DNA from: Geomonas anaerohicana | GTDB taxonomy: Bacteria; Desulfobacterota; Desulfuromonadia; Geobacterales; Geobacteraceae | Direction: 5' to 3' | Length of the DNA: 64,000 nucleotides | Assembly (NCBI RefSeq): GCF_016458305.1 | Contig: NZ_JAEMHL010000001.1 | Span: forward strand, 496,001 to 560,000 | Shown here: positions 8,676-18,100 of the stretch, piece after piece | How positions within the stretch are numbered: position 1 is the stretch's first letter | Layout of the letters: each line of letters starts with the position of its first letter | Notes under the pieces: model-generated | What the model was told of the DNA's origin: nothing | The model's input: the letters and a program-made list of their open reading frames with translations, nothing else | Databases searched by the model: none | Position numbers and translations under genes: made by a program

Positions 8676-11248
8676 CCCAGCAGCGCGCCGATCTTCTGCA
8701 GGCATTCCCTGAAGTCAATCGGTTTTGAGATGTAGTCATCCATGCCGGCGGCGATGCAGCGGTCCTCGTCCTGTTTCATGGCGTGCGCGGTCATGGCGAG
8801 AATGGGTAGCCGTCCCCCGCGCTGCTGTTCCAGCTCCCGAATGGTCCGCGTCGCCTCGAAACCATCGAGATGCGGCATCTGGACGTCCATGATGATCATG
8901 TCGAAGCTGGACCGCTGCCACTTTTCCACAGCCTGTTCGCCGTCTTCAGCGAAGTCCACCTGGTAACCAAGCCTCCCCAGCATGGTCCCCAGCACCTGTC
9001 GAATGGTAGGGTCGTCCTCGGCGATCAGCAGGCGTCTGGTGATTGCCGTTGCCGCTGCCGCTGTCTCTGCGGCTTGGGCAGGAGGGCGCGGCGAGGGAGG
9101 TTCAACCTCCGCCTCGCCCTCGATGAGGTCCAGCAAAACCGAGAACGAGAAACAACTCCCTCCACCCGCTTCACCTGCCACGACGATGCTTCCTCCCATC
9201 CGCTCAACGATCTCCTTGCTGATGGCCAGCCCCAGCCCAGTGCCCCCATGGCTGCGGGTGTTGGAGTCGTCGAGTTGGCTGAAGGAATTGAAGAGCAGGT
9301 GCCTCTTGTCTGCCGGGATGCCGATGCCGGTGTCGCGCACCGCGAAGCGGAATTCCATCTGGCCGTCGGACCCTGCTCCTGCGCGCACGTCTATGGCGAC
9401 TCCGCCGTGCTCGGTGAATTTGACCGCGTTACCAACGAGGTTGGTCAGCACCTGGCGCAATCTGACCTGATCCCCCTGCACGTGGTCGGGGAGGCCGTCT
9501 TCAACCTGCAGATCAAGCTCCAGCCCCTTGCGCTTCACCTCGGGCATCACAATGTCAACAGCTTGGCCCAGGCAGGCGCGCAGGGAGAACGGCCGGATGT
9601 CCAGGGTGAACTTGCCTGCTTCCACCTTGGCCAGGTCCAGGATGTCGTTCAGTATGCGCAGCAGCGAGCGCGCCGACCTCTGGGCCGTCTGGATGTAATC
9701 GGCTCTCTCTGCGGCGTCCGGTGTGAGCAGGGCGAGGTCGAGCATGCCCAGGACTCCGGTCATCGGGGTGCGCAACTCGTGGCTCATGTTGGCCACGAAC
9801 CTGCTCTTGGTGTTGCTGGCCTCTTCGGCCGCCTGCTTCGCCTGGCGCAGCCGTTCTACCATGAGGGTGCGCTCCATGGCGATGGATACCTGGTCGGCAA
9901 CCGCTTTCATCAGGGAGAGATCATCCTCGCTGAAGCTGGTCCTGCTGCAGGTGCCGAAGGAGAGGGTTCCCAGCACCCGCCCCTGTGACAGCAGCGGGTG
10001 GCAGGCGTATGCCTTTACTCCCAGCGATTTGACCAATTCGGTGCGCGCGTCGAGCGACCCCGGGATGTTCTCTGCCACGATCCTGCAGCCGTCGCGTGCT
10101 GCGCAGCCGCAGACGGCTACCCCCAGGTTCAGCCGCTCGATGGCTTGGGCCTGCTTCTCGTCGATGCCGGCACAGGCATTTAGTTTCAGTCCACCTTCCT
10201 CTGCATCCATCAGGTAATTGAAGAAGACATCGCACTCTAAAAACTCCATCACCTGCCGGCATAAGGCATTGGCAAGTTGCCGGGGATCCTTGCTCTGCAG
10301 CAGTTGGCTTGCCGTCTCCGCAAGAAGGTCGAGCCGCTGGTTGCTCCGCTTTAGTGCGGCTTCGCGTTCCTCCTTCTCTATCAGTTCGCTGGTGCGTTGC
10401 TCCAGGGCGCGCTGTAGCCGGGCCTCACTCTGCTTGAGGGCTTGTTCGCTCTGTTCCAGGCTGCGGAACAGCACCGACGCGGGTTCTTTCAGTCCCATGG
10501 AAACGATGGCCCGGTAGATGAGGAAGGAGGAGAGGAAGAGAAAGAAGTGGCCAACCTGGTTGGCCTGGCCGTAGACGCTCATGTATTGAGTGAACGCGAC
10601 ATCGGCGCCAGCTGCGCTGAGCGTGGAGGCAAGGAGTATTCTCAGGACGCGACGGTCGAAATGTTCCCTGTTGGCCCACAGCACCCCCACCGAGGCCAGC
10701 AGGATGGCTATGATGCTGTATTCACTGTAAATCTTGAATGGGGTGAGCCCCTGTCCCTCAATGTAGCATTGAGGGAATTGTCCCGAGAAGATGGCCAGGA
10801 TGAGCAGCACAGTCGTGCCGCCGAAAAAGGCCAGGGTTGCGGGAAGGTTGAGCTTTCGTCTAATGAACAGTGGTGCCGCCAGGAAGGAGAGGCTAACCAC
10901 ATAGCGGGAGGAGATCCAGAGTTGAGTGGGGAGGTTGGCGTCGTATCCGATAAAGATGCCGATCCCCTTGTAGGAAAAGGTATGTAGCAGTTCCAGGACG
11001 CCGGAGACGGCGAAAGAAATCGCCAGGAAAAGAAAATAATGGTTATCGAGAAACTTCCGCGAATTCCAGGCCAACAGGAAGACGCCCAAGGTCACCAGAA
11101 CGCAGAAGACCTCGACCATGGTGTGGAACAGCAGGTAGGAGTAGCTGCTGCATACGTAGAGGACCAGTATGGCGAGCGTGAACAGGACGAGTGATAGGAT
11201 CCTTGTCTCCGTCCGTTGCGCTTCGTTGCGGGCGGTGGCCTCGCTCAC
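8672..11248 (-). CDS. Membrane-bound hybrid sensor histidine kinase with GAF domain and C-terminal receiver
   Basis: A kinase of about 858 residues. The order is an N-terminal membrane domain with about seven hydrophobic segments (to about 250, resembling a MASE-type sensor region), a coiled coil (SEQALKQSEARLQRALEQ), GAF (about 310-465), HisKA with SHELRTPM, HATPase_c (DTGIGIPADKRHLLF and GTGLGLAIS), a linker, then a receiver (AEDD, phospho-acceptor in MIIMDVQMP, Lys in SKPID). I prefer the GTG start at 11248 because GGAGGAG lies 6 bases upstream. An ATG at 11272 would add 8 residues but has no ribosome site. The signal and output partner are unknown; no response regulator is in the same operon. 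Confidence 0.92.
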   Translation of the reverse strand: MSEATARNEAQRTETRILSLVLFTLAILVLYVCSSYSYLLFHTMVEVFCVLVTLGVFLLAWNSRKFLDNHYFLFLAISFAVSGVLELLHTFSYKGIGIFIGYDANLPTQLWISSRYVVSLSFLAAPLFIRRKLNLPATLAFFGGTTVLLILAIFSGQFPQCYIEGQGLTPFKIYSEYSIIAILLASVGVLWANREHFDRRVLRILLASTLSAAGADVAFTQYMSVYGQANQVGHFFLFLSSFLIYRAIVSMGLKEPASVLFRSLEQSEQALKQSEARLQRALEQRTSELIEKEEREAALKRSNQRLDLLAETASQLLQSKDPRQLANALCRQVMEFLECDVFFNYLMDAEEGGLKLNACAGIDEKQAQAIERLNLGVAVCGCAARDGCRIVAENIPGSLDARTELVKSLGVKAYACHPLLSQGRVLGTLSFGTCSRTSFSEDDLSLMKAVADQVSIAMERTLMVERLRQAKQAAEEASNTKSRFVANMSHELRTPMTGVLGMLDLALLTPDAAERADYIQTAQRSARSLLRILNDILDLAKVEAGKFTLDIRPFSLRACLGQAVDIVMPEVKRKGLELDLQVEDGLPDHVQGDQVRLRQVLTNLVGNAVKFTEHGGVAIDVRAGAGSDGQMEFRFAVRDTGIGIPADKRHLLFNSFSQLDDSNTRSHGGTGLGLAISKEIVERMGGSIVVAGEAGGGSCFSFSVLLDLIEGEAEVEPPSPRPPAQAAETAAAATAITRRLLIAEDDPTIRQVLGTMLGRLGYQVDFAEDGEQAVEKWQRSSFDMIIMDVQMPHLDGFEATRTIRELEQQRGGRLPILAMTAHAMKQDEDRCIAAGMDDYISKPIDFRECLQKIGALLG

Positions 11249-11527
11249 TCGTTCTCCTCCATGCTGCTTCATAAGGGGAAACTCAATAGTTGCGTTGGGA
11301 ATTTATCATTGTGACGCGATTAGAGTCAAAGTGTTTTTGGGGCTTTTCGCACCTGGCGGGCTGTTTTTGCCTAGAAGGATGATGTGCGACCCGCGTTCGC
11401 TGGACCGATTACGTTGGAAGGGCACCTCCATTGACGCACAGGTTAAAAGGTATTATATTTTTAGTCCGGCCATTGAATGGAGGTGACGGTGCCACTCTCA
11501 ATGCCAAAAAATCTGAGGAGGGATTAC

Positions 11528-12037
11528 ATGTTACGGAAAATTGCTGTTGCTGTTGTACTGACTCTGTCGGTTTCGGGTGTTTCGTATGCCGGGCTTGATG
11601 CTGTCAAAGGGCTCGGTAAAGACTTGGGCAAGGAAGCTGCGTCCACCGCTAAGCAGGGCGCTCTCAGTGCCGTGACCAAGAAGCTCAAGAAGGTCCAGAA
11701 CGAGAAAGGCCCCATCAAGTTCAAGACCGGCAAGGCCGAGGTCGATCCCGCTTGTGACAAGACCATGACCGCCATCGCGGCGATCATGACGGATTATCCC
11801 GGCTTCCATGTGCAGGTCGATGGCCACACCGACAACGTCGGCAAACCCGAGGCTAACATGAAACTCTCTCAGGACCGCGCCGACGCAGTCGTCAAGTACC
11901 TGGTCGACAAGAAAGGCGTAGCAGCCAACCGCCTCTCCGCCAAAGGTTTCGGCGACACCCAACCCATCGCCGACAACAAGACCAAGGCGGGGCAGGCCAA
12001 GAACCGCCGCGTCGATTTCACCGTCACCAAGATGTAG
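11528..12037 (+). CDS. OmpA-family peptidoglycan-binding protein
   Basis: A 169-residue exported protein. Signal peptide MLRKIAVAVVLTLSVSGVSYA, then a Lys/Ala-rich amphipathic region (about 25-55), then an OmpA C-terminal domain (about 65-169) with DGHTDNVG, the LSQDRADAVVKYL helix and GFGDTQPIADN...NRRVDF, residues that contact diaminopimelate in this family. I chose the ATG at 11528 because GAGGAGG lies 7 bases upstream; the longer frame adds 17 residues without a ribosome site. There is no beta-barrel and no lipobox cysteine, so it is probably a soluble periplasmic cell-wall anchor. Confidence 0.9.
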   Translation: MLRKIAVAVVLTLSVSGVSYAGLDAVKGLGKDLGKEAASTAKQGALSAVTKKLKKVQNEKGPIKFKTGKAEVDPACDKTMTAIAAIMTDYPGFHVQVDGHTDNVGKPEANMKLSQDRADAVVKYLVDKKGVAANRLSAKGFGDTQPIADNKTKAGQAKNRRVDFTVTKM

Positions 12038-12045
12038 CGAGATGT

Positions 12046-12073
12046 GGGGAAACCGCGCCGCTGCGGTTTCCCC
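12046..12073 (+). terminator. Strong hairpin after the OmpA-family gene
   Basis: Perfect 11-bp stem GGGGAAACCGC / GCGGTTTCCCC with a 6-base loop, 9 bases after the stop. No T-run follows, so it may stabilise the 3' end rather than terminate. The remaining 12074-12369 shows nothing else recognisable. Confidence 0.55.
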
Positions 12074-12369
12074 ATCACTCCACATCCACCCCATCCTCCC
12101 CTGACTCCCAACCCGCGCCGATAGCCTCCTCGTGGACCAACAATCATCCAGTAGCGGCTCTAAAGCCCTCCTTTGCGTAGGTTCAGCAGAGGATTCCTTG
12201 GACCTGCCGACTATGTTCCCACAACGCACTGTGTGTGAACAAGCGTCCCCCCCCTTTTTTGCCTTTAGAAGCCACCTCACACACATACGTTGCTTCGGGC
12301 TCAGAGGAATGTTAAGCTGCAGCCCCACATCCCAGTGCAGCTTGTTCCCTGTAGCCTTTGGAGAGAGCC

Positions 12370-13020
12370 ATGAAAAAGATCCTCGCCGTAGAAGACAGCA
12401 AGGTGGCGCAGGCCCAGGTGCTGGACATCCTCAGCGGAGAGTATGAGGTCACCCTGCATGAAGACGGGGCCACGGCCAAGTCCGTCGCGCTGGAAGTCAC
12501 TCCGGATCTGATCCTGCTCGATGTCAACCTCCCCGGGATGAACGGCTATGAAATCTGCGGCCAACTGAAGGCGGACGTGGCAACGCGGGAGATCCCGGTA
12601 ATCTTTCTTACCAGTTGCGACACCAGCAGTGAAAAGGTGAAGGGATTCGAGGCCGGGGCGGATGACTACATCGTGAAGCCCTTTTACCCGGAGGAGTTGG
12701 TAGCCCGTGTCTCTCTTCACTTAGCCTCGCGACGAGAAAAACAGATGGCGGTCGAGTTCGAGAGGCTGAAGCTGTTGCGGGAGATGGCCGTCGCTATCAG
12801 TCACGAGTTCAACAATCCACTAACCGCGATACTGTGGCATCTGCACCTGGCTACCAAAGAACTGGGCGAGGGGAACGACAAGGCCCGCACTCACCTTTCT
12901 GACTTAAAACTAGAATTGGACAAAATCCGCCGCATCGTAGCCCGCCTCGCCGAAGCCTCCCGTGACGCCAAAACCGAGTACGTCATGGGCGAAGCCATGA
13001 TCGACGTCAACAGCATTTGA
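12370..13020 (+). CDS. Response regulator receiver fused to an orphan HisKA helix pair
   Basis: 216 residues starting MKKILAVEDSK, with GGAGAG upstream of the ATG. The receiver domain (about 1-120) has acidic ED, phospho-acceptor Asp in LILLDVNLP, Thr in FLTS and Lys in VKPF. It is followed by a HisKA-like dimerisation segment (about 135-205) containing the H-box-like MAVAISHEFNNPLTAIL. The protein stops before any HATPase domain could begin, so it cannot autophosphorylate. It may be a phosphotransfer adaptor for another kinase, or a truncated hybrid kinase. The reading frame ends cleanly, with no visible frameshift. Confidence 0.85.
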   Translation: MKKILAVEDSKVAQAQVLDILSGEYEVTLHEDGATAKSVALEVTPDLILLDVNLPGMNGYEICGQLKADVATREIPVIFLTSCDTSSEKVKGFEAGADDYIVKPFYPEELVARVSLHLASRREKQMAVEFERLKLLREMAVAISHEFNNPLTAILWHLHLATKELGEGNDKARTHLSDLKLELDKIRRIVARLAEASRDAKTEYVMGEAMIDVNSI

Positions 13021-13074
13021 TCCCTTGTCTGGGAAAAGGACCTGTTGCTTTTAAGGATGAGGCCACGCGCCAGG

Positions 13075-13108
13075 TTCTTTTGCGAAGGGGGGACAGGGGG
13101 GATTTCCC
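13075..13108. repeat. Dispersed repeat, family B (TTTGCGAAGGGGGG...GGGGGGATTT)
   Basis: TTTTGCGAAGGGGGGACAGGGGGGATTT, related to copies at 48857-48893, 48931-48965, 54521-54557 and 54574-54609. It lies in the 220-base gap between the response regulator and azlC. Confidence 0.6.
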
Positions 13109-13240
13109 TTCGGTCGCGAGCGCCGCACACAATACCGCCCCTTTTTTACCACCATCTGTATCTTTTCCACACCAGTCCATAAGTAGTAGTCTGTGAATCC
13201 AGACGAACAAATTGCATGGTAGCCAGCACCAAGGAAAAGT

Positions 13241-13960
13241 ATGAAACACAGGAAGCCCGAGATGATCAGGGGAGCCAGGGCCAACGTGCCGGTGGCCGCC
13301 AGCGCCATGGCCTATGGCAGCGTGCTGGGCGTGCTCGCCGCACAAAAGGGATTGAGCTGGCTGGACATGATGTACATGAACAGCGCCGTCTTTGCCGGTG
13401 CCGCCCAGTTCGTCATGGTCGACATGTGGTCGAACCATATGCCCATCTTCGAGATGACCCTCGCCGTCCTGGTGATCAACCTGCGTTACCTGCTGATCGG
13501 CGCCTCACTCGATCCGCTCTTCTCCGGACGGGGACTGCTGCACAAGATGGGGATGATGCACCTGGTTGCCGACGAGAACTGGGCCGTCACCATGTCCGAG
13601 CAGCGCAACGGGAGCGCCACCACCTGGTTCCTCTTCGGCGGCGGCGTCTTCCTCTACCTCGCCTGGAGCAGCGGGACGTTGATCGGTCTCTTGGGCGGTG
13701 GTTTCATCACCAGGCCCGAAGACTACGCCCTGGATTTCGCCTTCACTGCGGTGTTCACGGCGCTGGCCGTAGGGCTTTGGCGCGGCAAGGGCGACGTGCT
13801 CCCCGGGGTTGTCGCCGGAGCAGCCGCCCTGTTGGCTCACAAGTTCCTGCCGGGGAAGTGGTATATCGTGGCGGGGGGGCTCGCCGGTGCCGTAAGCGCC
13901 ATGCTAGGGCCGTGCGAGATCGAAGAGGCGGAGGAGGTAGAAGATGTTCCCAGCTATTAA
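13241..13960 (+). CDS. azlC: Branched-chain amino-acid exporter large subunit AzlC
   Basis: Inner-membrane protein of 239 residues, the large subunit of the two-component LIV-E type exporter. The AzlC family signature spans about residues 10-75: GARANVPVAASAMAYGSVLG, then NSAVFAGAAQFVMVD and LRYLLIGASL. Several transmembrane helices follow, ending in an acidic tail (CEIEEAEEVEDV). It overlaps azlD by 17 bases, so the two are co-translated. Substrate (valine/leucine analogues or similar) is inferred from the family. Confidence 0.92.
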   Translation: MKHRKPEMIRGARANVPVAASAMAYGSVLGVLAAQKGLSWLDMMYMNSAVFAGAAQFVMVDMWSNHMPIFEMTLAVLVINLRYLLIGASLDPLFSGRGLLHKMGMMHLVADENWAVTMSEQRNGSATTWFLFGGGVFLYLAWSSGTLIGLLGGGFITRPEDYALDFAFTAVFTALAVGLWRGKGDVLPGVVAGAAALLAHKFLPGKWYIVAGGLAGAVSAMLGPCEIEEAEEVEDVPSY

Positions 13961-14255
13961 ACCGCAGGTGTTGGTCGCCGTTGGGCTCGCCGCCTGCGTA
14001 ACCTATTCATTGCGGCTGGGCGGGTTACTGTTGGCCTCCCGTTTTCCGCGTTCGGGGCGTTTTCGGCGTGGCATGGACGCCCTGCCCGGTGCCCTGTTGT
14101 TCTCGCTCGTGTTGCCGTCCATCGTTGCCGAAGGCGTTTGGGGGCTCATGGCCGCTGCCCTCACCGCCATCGTCGTCCTTCGCACCCGCAACACCTTGGC
14201 CGCCATGCTCTGCGGCATGCTGGTCATCTTCGCCGTGCGCAAGATGGGGCTGTAA
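13944..14255 (+). CDS. azlD: Branched-chain amino-acid exporter small subunit AzlD
   Basis: A 103-residue membrane protein, the usual size for AzlD, with about four hydrophobic segments and the family pattern TYSLRLGG...RGMDALPGALLFSLVLPSI. The start overlaps the end of azlC, with an AGGAGGTAGAAG ribosome site inside azlC. It forms the exporter with AzlC. Confidence 0.92.
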   Translation: MFPAIKPQVLVAVGLAACVTYSLRLGGLLLASRFPRSGRFRRGMDALPGALLFSLVLPSIVAEGVWGLMAAALTAIVVLRTRNTLAAMLCGMLVIFAVRKMGL

Positions 14256-14307
14256 ACCGCGCCGAGACCATAGAGCGGACAGTCGCTCATCTCAAGCCCC
14301 CCTTTCA

Positions 14308-14460
14308 CCGCTGTTTCCTCTGTTGTTCTCTCATCATAAGCCGCACATGCGTCATCCGTTCCCCGAGGCCGCCGTCTTTCAAGGAGGAGGAAGTTCGCCT
14401 GGCGGATCAGGGATGTGGCTATGTTGGCCATTACTTCGGCGTGGCGGTTTTAGATTTATG
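14308..14460 (-). pseudogene. Decayed 3' fragment of a four-helix-bundle protein gene
   Basis: The DNA here matches the 3' part of the intact gene at 22810-23463. Shared stretches include TGTTGTTC, CATAAGCCG(C/T)(A/G)CATGCGTCAT and GGAAGTTCGCCTGG(C/T)GGATCAG. In translation NIATSLIRQANFLL parallels NIVICLIHQANFLL of the intact copy. About 30 bases are deleted relative to that copy, and no 5' part is present. It lies in a 600-base gap (14256-14855) that also holds the structure at 14609-14732. Confidence 0.7.
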
Positions 14461-14608
14461 GCTAGTTGAGACCTTCTCTTTACTACATCTCACTAAATTG
14501 TGTGTTTGTTACAATTGGGTTGTATAAACGTTACGTTTTGAGATTGAGTGAGTTAGGTAAAATTAAGTACGAATCCCTGCCATTCTTCTGGTAGTGTGAT
14601 CTGAATAA

Positions 14609-14732
14609 CAGACGCTAAGGGGTGAAGAGCATATAAAAAAGAATGGTTGCCTGTCTGCTTCAGACAATGGCCCGCAGGATGGCTCGGCGGTGTTATGGCG
14701 GCAACCGTTGTTTGCTCTTTATATTACGTCTG
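14609..14732 (+). ncRNA. Nested inverted-repeat structure upstream of the pilin operon (candidate structured RNA)
   Basis: Four perfectly paired stems are nested in order: CAGACG/CGTCTG (14609-14614 with 14727-14732), AAGAGCA/TGCTCTT (14625-14631 with 14713-14719), GGTTGCC/GGCAACC (14645-14651 with 14700-14706) and TGTCTG/CAGACA (14652-14657 with 14661-14666). A smaller CCGC/GCGG hairpin (14672-14675 with 14687-14690) completes a three-way junction. It ends 124 bases before the first gene of the pilin operon. It does not match the GEMM (c-di-GMP/cGAMP) consensus. Strand and transcription are inferred from position. Confidence 0.5.
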
Positions 14733-14855
14733 CCCTCGGCCATAGAGCCGGCTGGGCATCATTGACGGCGTGCCGGCACTGTCTGCACCCTGAACAGGGC
14801 CCCAGGGCCGTAGCAGGCTCCTGGCCAGCCGCACCATGCACTACCCGGAGCAAAG

Positions 14856-15149
14856 ATGAGCCGCAGTAATCGCCTCTTTCTGCTGATTTTCGTCACCTTC
14901 CTTTTTTGCGCCTCAACCTGCCTTGCCGAAGAGGAGTTCGTCGGCACTGTGAGTGGCCGTAACGGTGCCCAACTCTCGATCCGGCTCCCCGACGGGTATA
15001 GCCGCAGCGTACGCATCACAGGGCAGACCAGGTTCTTCAACCAGGACTCGCCGGTGCCGCAGCGACGCATCCTGCCGCACACCCTGGTGCGCATCGCTCC
15101 CAAGGACGGCGAGGCCCTCACGATAACGATCCTGGAGGCGCCCCGATGA
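14856..15149 (+). CDS. Small exported protein at the head of the pilY1 operon
   Basis: 97 residues with a clear signal peptide (about 1-24, ending CLA before EEEFVG). The mature part is a short beta-rich sequence (FVGTVSGRNGAQLSIRLPDGYSRSVRITGQTRFF), suggesting a small OB- or SH3-like barrel. I do not recognise a family. The GGAG ribosome site is 7 bases upstream. Its TGA overlaps the pilY1 ATG (ATGA), so it is translationally coupled to the pilus tip protein and may help its folding, export or anchoring. That role is inferred only from coupling. Confidence 0.8.
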   Translation: MSRSNRLFLLIFVTFLFCASTCLAEEEFVGTVSGRNGAQLSIRLPDGYSRSVRITGQTRFFNQDSPVPQRRILPHTLVRIAPKDGEALTITILEAPR

Positions 15150-18100
15150 AGAAGCTTTTCTCCGTCCTGGTCGCCTGCGTCCTTTTGGGCCTCTGCGCCG
15201 GGACTTCCTTCGCGGCCCCGCAGATCATCGCCAGTTCTCTTTCTCCCGCAAGCGGCGCCACCAATGTCGATCCCGCGGTGGTCGATACCATCTGGGCGCA
15301 GTTCGATGACAGCAAGATGGACAAGGACAGCTTTGCCGGAAGGATCAGCGTGGATAGCGGGGCGAGCTACACGGTGAGCCTCGTCAACGACCCCGGCGGT
15401 GACTGGGCCAAGATCTCCCTGAAAAGCGCACTGAAGTACAGCACCACCTACACGGTTACCATCGACTACCGCGTAAAGAACAAAAACGGCACCCAGATGG
15501 GGTCGAGCAGCGCCTACAACTACAGCTGGAGTTTCACCACCAAGGCGAAGCCCTACACCGACACGACTCCTCCCACGGTCACCTCGACCTTCCCGGCCAG
15601 TTCGGCCACCGACGTGCCCCTCGCCGCCGACGTCAGCATCACCTTCAGCGAGGTGATGGACCCGGTCAGCATCACCACTTCCAGCATACGCGTGAACAAC
15701 GGGGCGGTGAGCGGTACCGTCTCCCTCGACAGCAGCGGCAAGGTCGCCACCTTCCACCCCGGCGCGGGCTTCAGCTCGGACACCCCGTACACCGTGACGG
15801 TCAGCACGTCGGTGCGCGACAGCGCCGGCAACGCGCTGGCAATGGATTACACCTTCAGCTTCCGCACCCTTAAATTCGACAACATCGCCCCCACGGTGAC
15901 CGCCGCCTCGCCGCTGTCCGGCGCCACCAACGTAAGCGTCGCCACCACCATCAGCGTGACCTTCAGCGAGGCGATCAACGCCAGCACCATCTCGACTTCG
16001 AGCTTCACGGTCGGCGGCGTGAGCGGCACGGTGAGCTACAACCCCGCCACCTGGGTCGCCACCTTCACACCCTCCGCACCGCTGGCCAACTCGACCACGT
16101 ACACCGTGAGCCTCGGCACCGCTATCCAGGACCTCTCCGGCAACGCCCTTGCGGGCACGAGGACCTGGAGCTTCACCACGGAGGCGACCACGCCGCCCCC
16201 CTCTCCGAACGAGTACTGCCAGATCCCCCCCTACGTGACCACTGACGGGACCGGCATCAAGCCCAACCTGCTCCTTATCGTGGACAACTCGGGGAGCATG
16301 TACGAGTTCGCCTACAAGGCACCGGGGACCGGGACCAGCTCCTACGACACCAGCTACAACCCGGCCTCCGCCTACTTCGGCTACTTCGACAGCGGCAGGA
16401 TGTACAAGTACAGCGGATCCTACTTCGAACCCGACACCGCCGCCGTTAACAAGAGTTCCTTCTGGTCCGGCAACTTCCTGAACTGGCTCACCATGCGCCG
16501 TGTCGACATCATCAGGAAGGTGCTGGTCGGCGGCAAGGCCCTCTCCCGTTCCACCAACACGACCAACTACCTGCTCGCGGCCGAGGACCCGGACCGGGAT
16601 TTCTACAAAAGCTACAACAACGTGCGCTACACGGTGCGGGCCGGCACCTCGACCGAGGTGGTCCAGGACACCACCAACAACAAAAGCTACAACGTGAAGA
16701 TCTACATCGGGGACAACCCGCCCCAGGACGGCCTGATCCAGGGATACCGCGACAAGATCAACTTCGGCCTCATGTTCTTCAACGACGGCTACCGCTACGA
16801 AAGCGGGGTGAACGCGGTGCGGGACGGCGGCGTCATCAAGGTCGACCTCGGCACCACCGGGACCAACCTCATCACGCAGATCGAGAGCACCGACCCCTCC
16901 ACCTGGACGCCGCTGGCCGAGAGCCTGTTCGAGGCGGCACGCTACTTCGAGGCCGCGGACAGCGCCTACAACGGGGGGACCTACTCCGGAAAAGATCCCA
17001 TCGCGTACCCCTGCCAGAAGAACTTCGTGATGGTCCTGACCGACGGCGAATCCACCATGGACCAGAACATCCCCGGGAGCTCGGCGACGGCTTCCGGCAA
17101 GGTGACTGATACGAGCCTCGACGTGAAGAGCTGGATGGACAGCATCGCGGCCCAGGAAGGGTACGCGAGCCAGTATGCCTCCAGCGCCAACGGCAGCGAC
17201 GGGACCTACTACTTGGAGGGGGTCGCCTACTGGGCCCACAACACCGACCTGCGCTCCTCGACGCTGGGCAAGAATGCCATGCCCGGCAAGCAGAGCCTCA
17301 CCATCTACACGGTGTTCGCCTTCGACGACTCCCCCATCGGGCGTGACATCCTGAAGAAAACGGCGAAGTACGGCGGCTTCGACGACTACGATGGTACCGG
17401 CAGACCGGACAAGACCCGGAAATGGGACAAAAACGGTGACGGCATCCCGGACACCTACTTCGAGGCCCAGGACGGGTCGGTTCTCGCCAACTCGCTGCAG
17501 ACCGCGTTCAACGACATCCTGGCCAAGGTGTCCTCCGGCACCGCCGCCTCCATCCTTAGCAACAGCGAAGGGAGCGGGGCCAACGTGCTGCAGGCGCTCT
17601 TCTACCCCAAGCGCTTCTTCAGCGGCCAGACCTCGGCAGACTGGACCGGCGAGTTGCACAACCTGTGGTACTACGTGGACCCCTTCATCAACGACAGCAC
17701 CATGCGGGAGGATAGCGACTACGTGGGGGGGAATCCCGCGCCGCCTCACTACCTGAACCTGGGCAGCGACAACGTGGTCCGGTTTCGCTACAACGCCTCG
17801 CTCGACCGGACCACGGCGCGACGCTATCGCGACGCCGGCGGGGACGGCAGGGCCGATGTCGACAGCAACGGGGACGGCGTCGCCGACAGCTACACCTTCC
17901 TGGACGAGGTCGACGCCGATGCGGTAAAGAGCATCTGGCGTGCCGGCAAACTGCTCTGGCAGAGGACCACGCCGCGCACCATCTACACCCAGACGGTAGG
18001 CAGCCTCACCAGCTTCACGGGGCTCGACACCTCGCTTGCCTCGACGAGGACCCTGCTCCAGGCCGCGAACCAGACCGAGGCGGACAAGATCATCGCCTAC

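Noticed and set aside
13505-13840. 111-residue frame opposite azlC
   Set aside because: Shadow of a conserved membrane-protein gene.
14609-14732. GEMM (c-di-GMP/cGAMP) riboswitch
   Set aside because: The conserved GGGCAAACC and GGGACGCAAAGC elements are missing.
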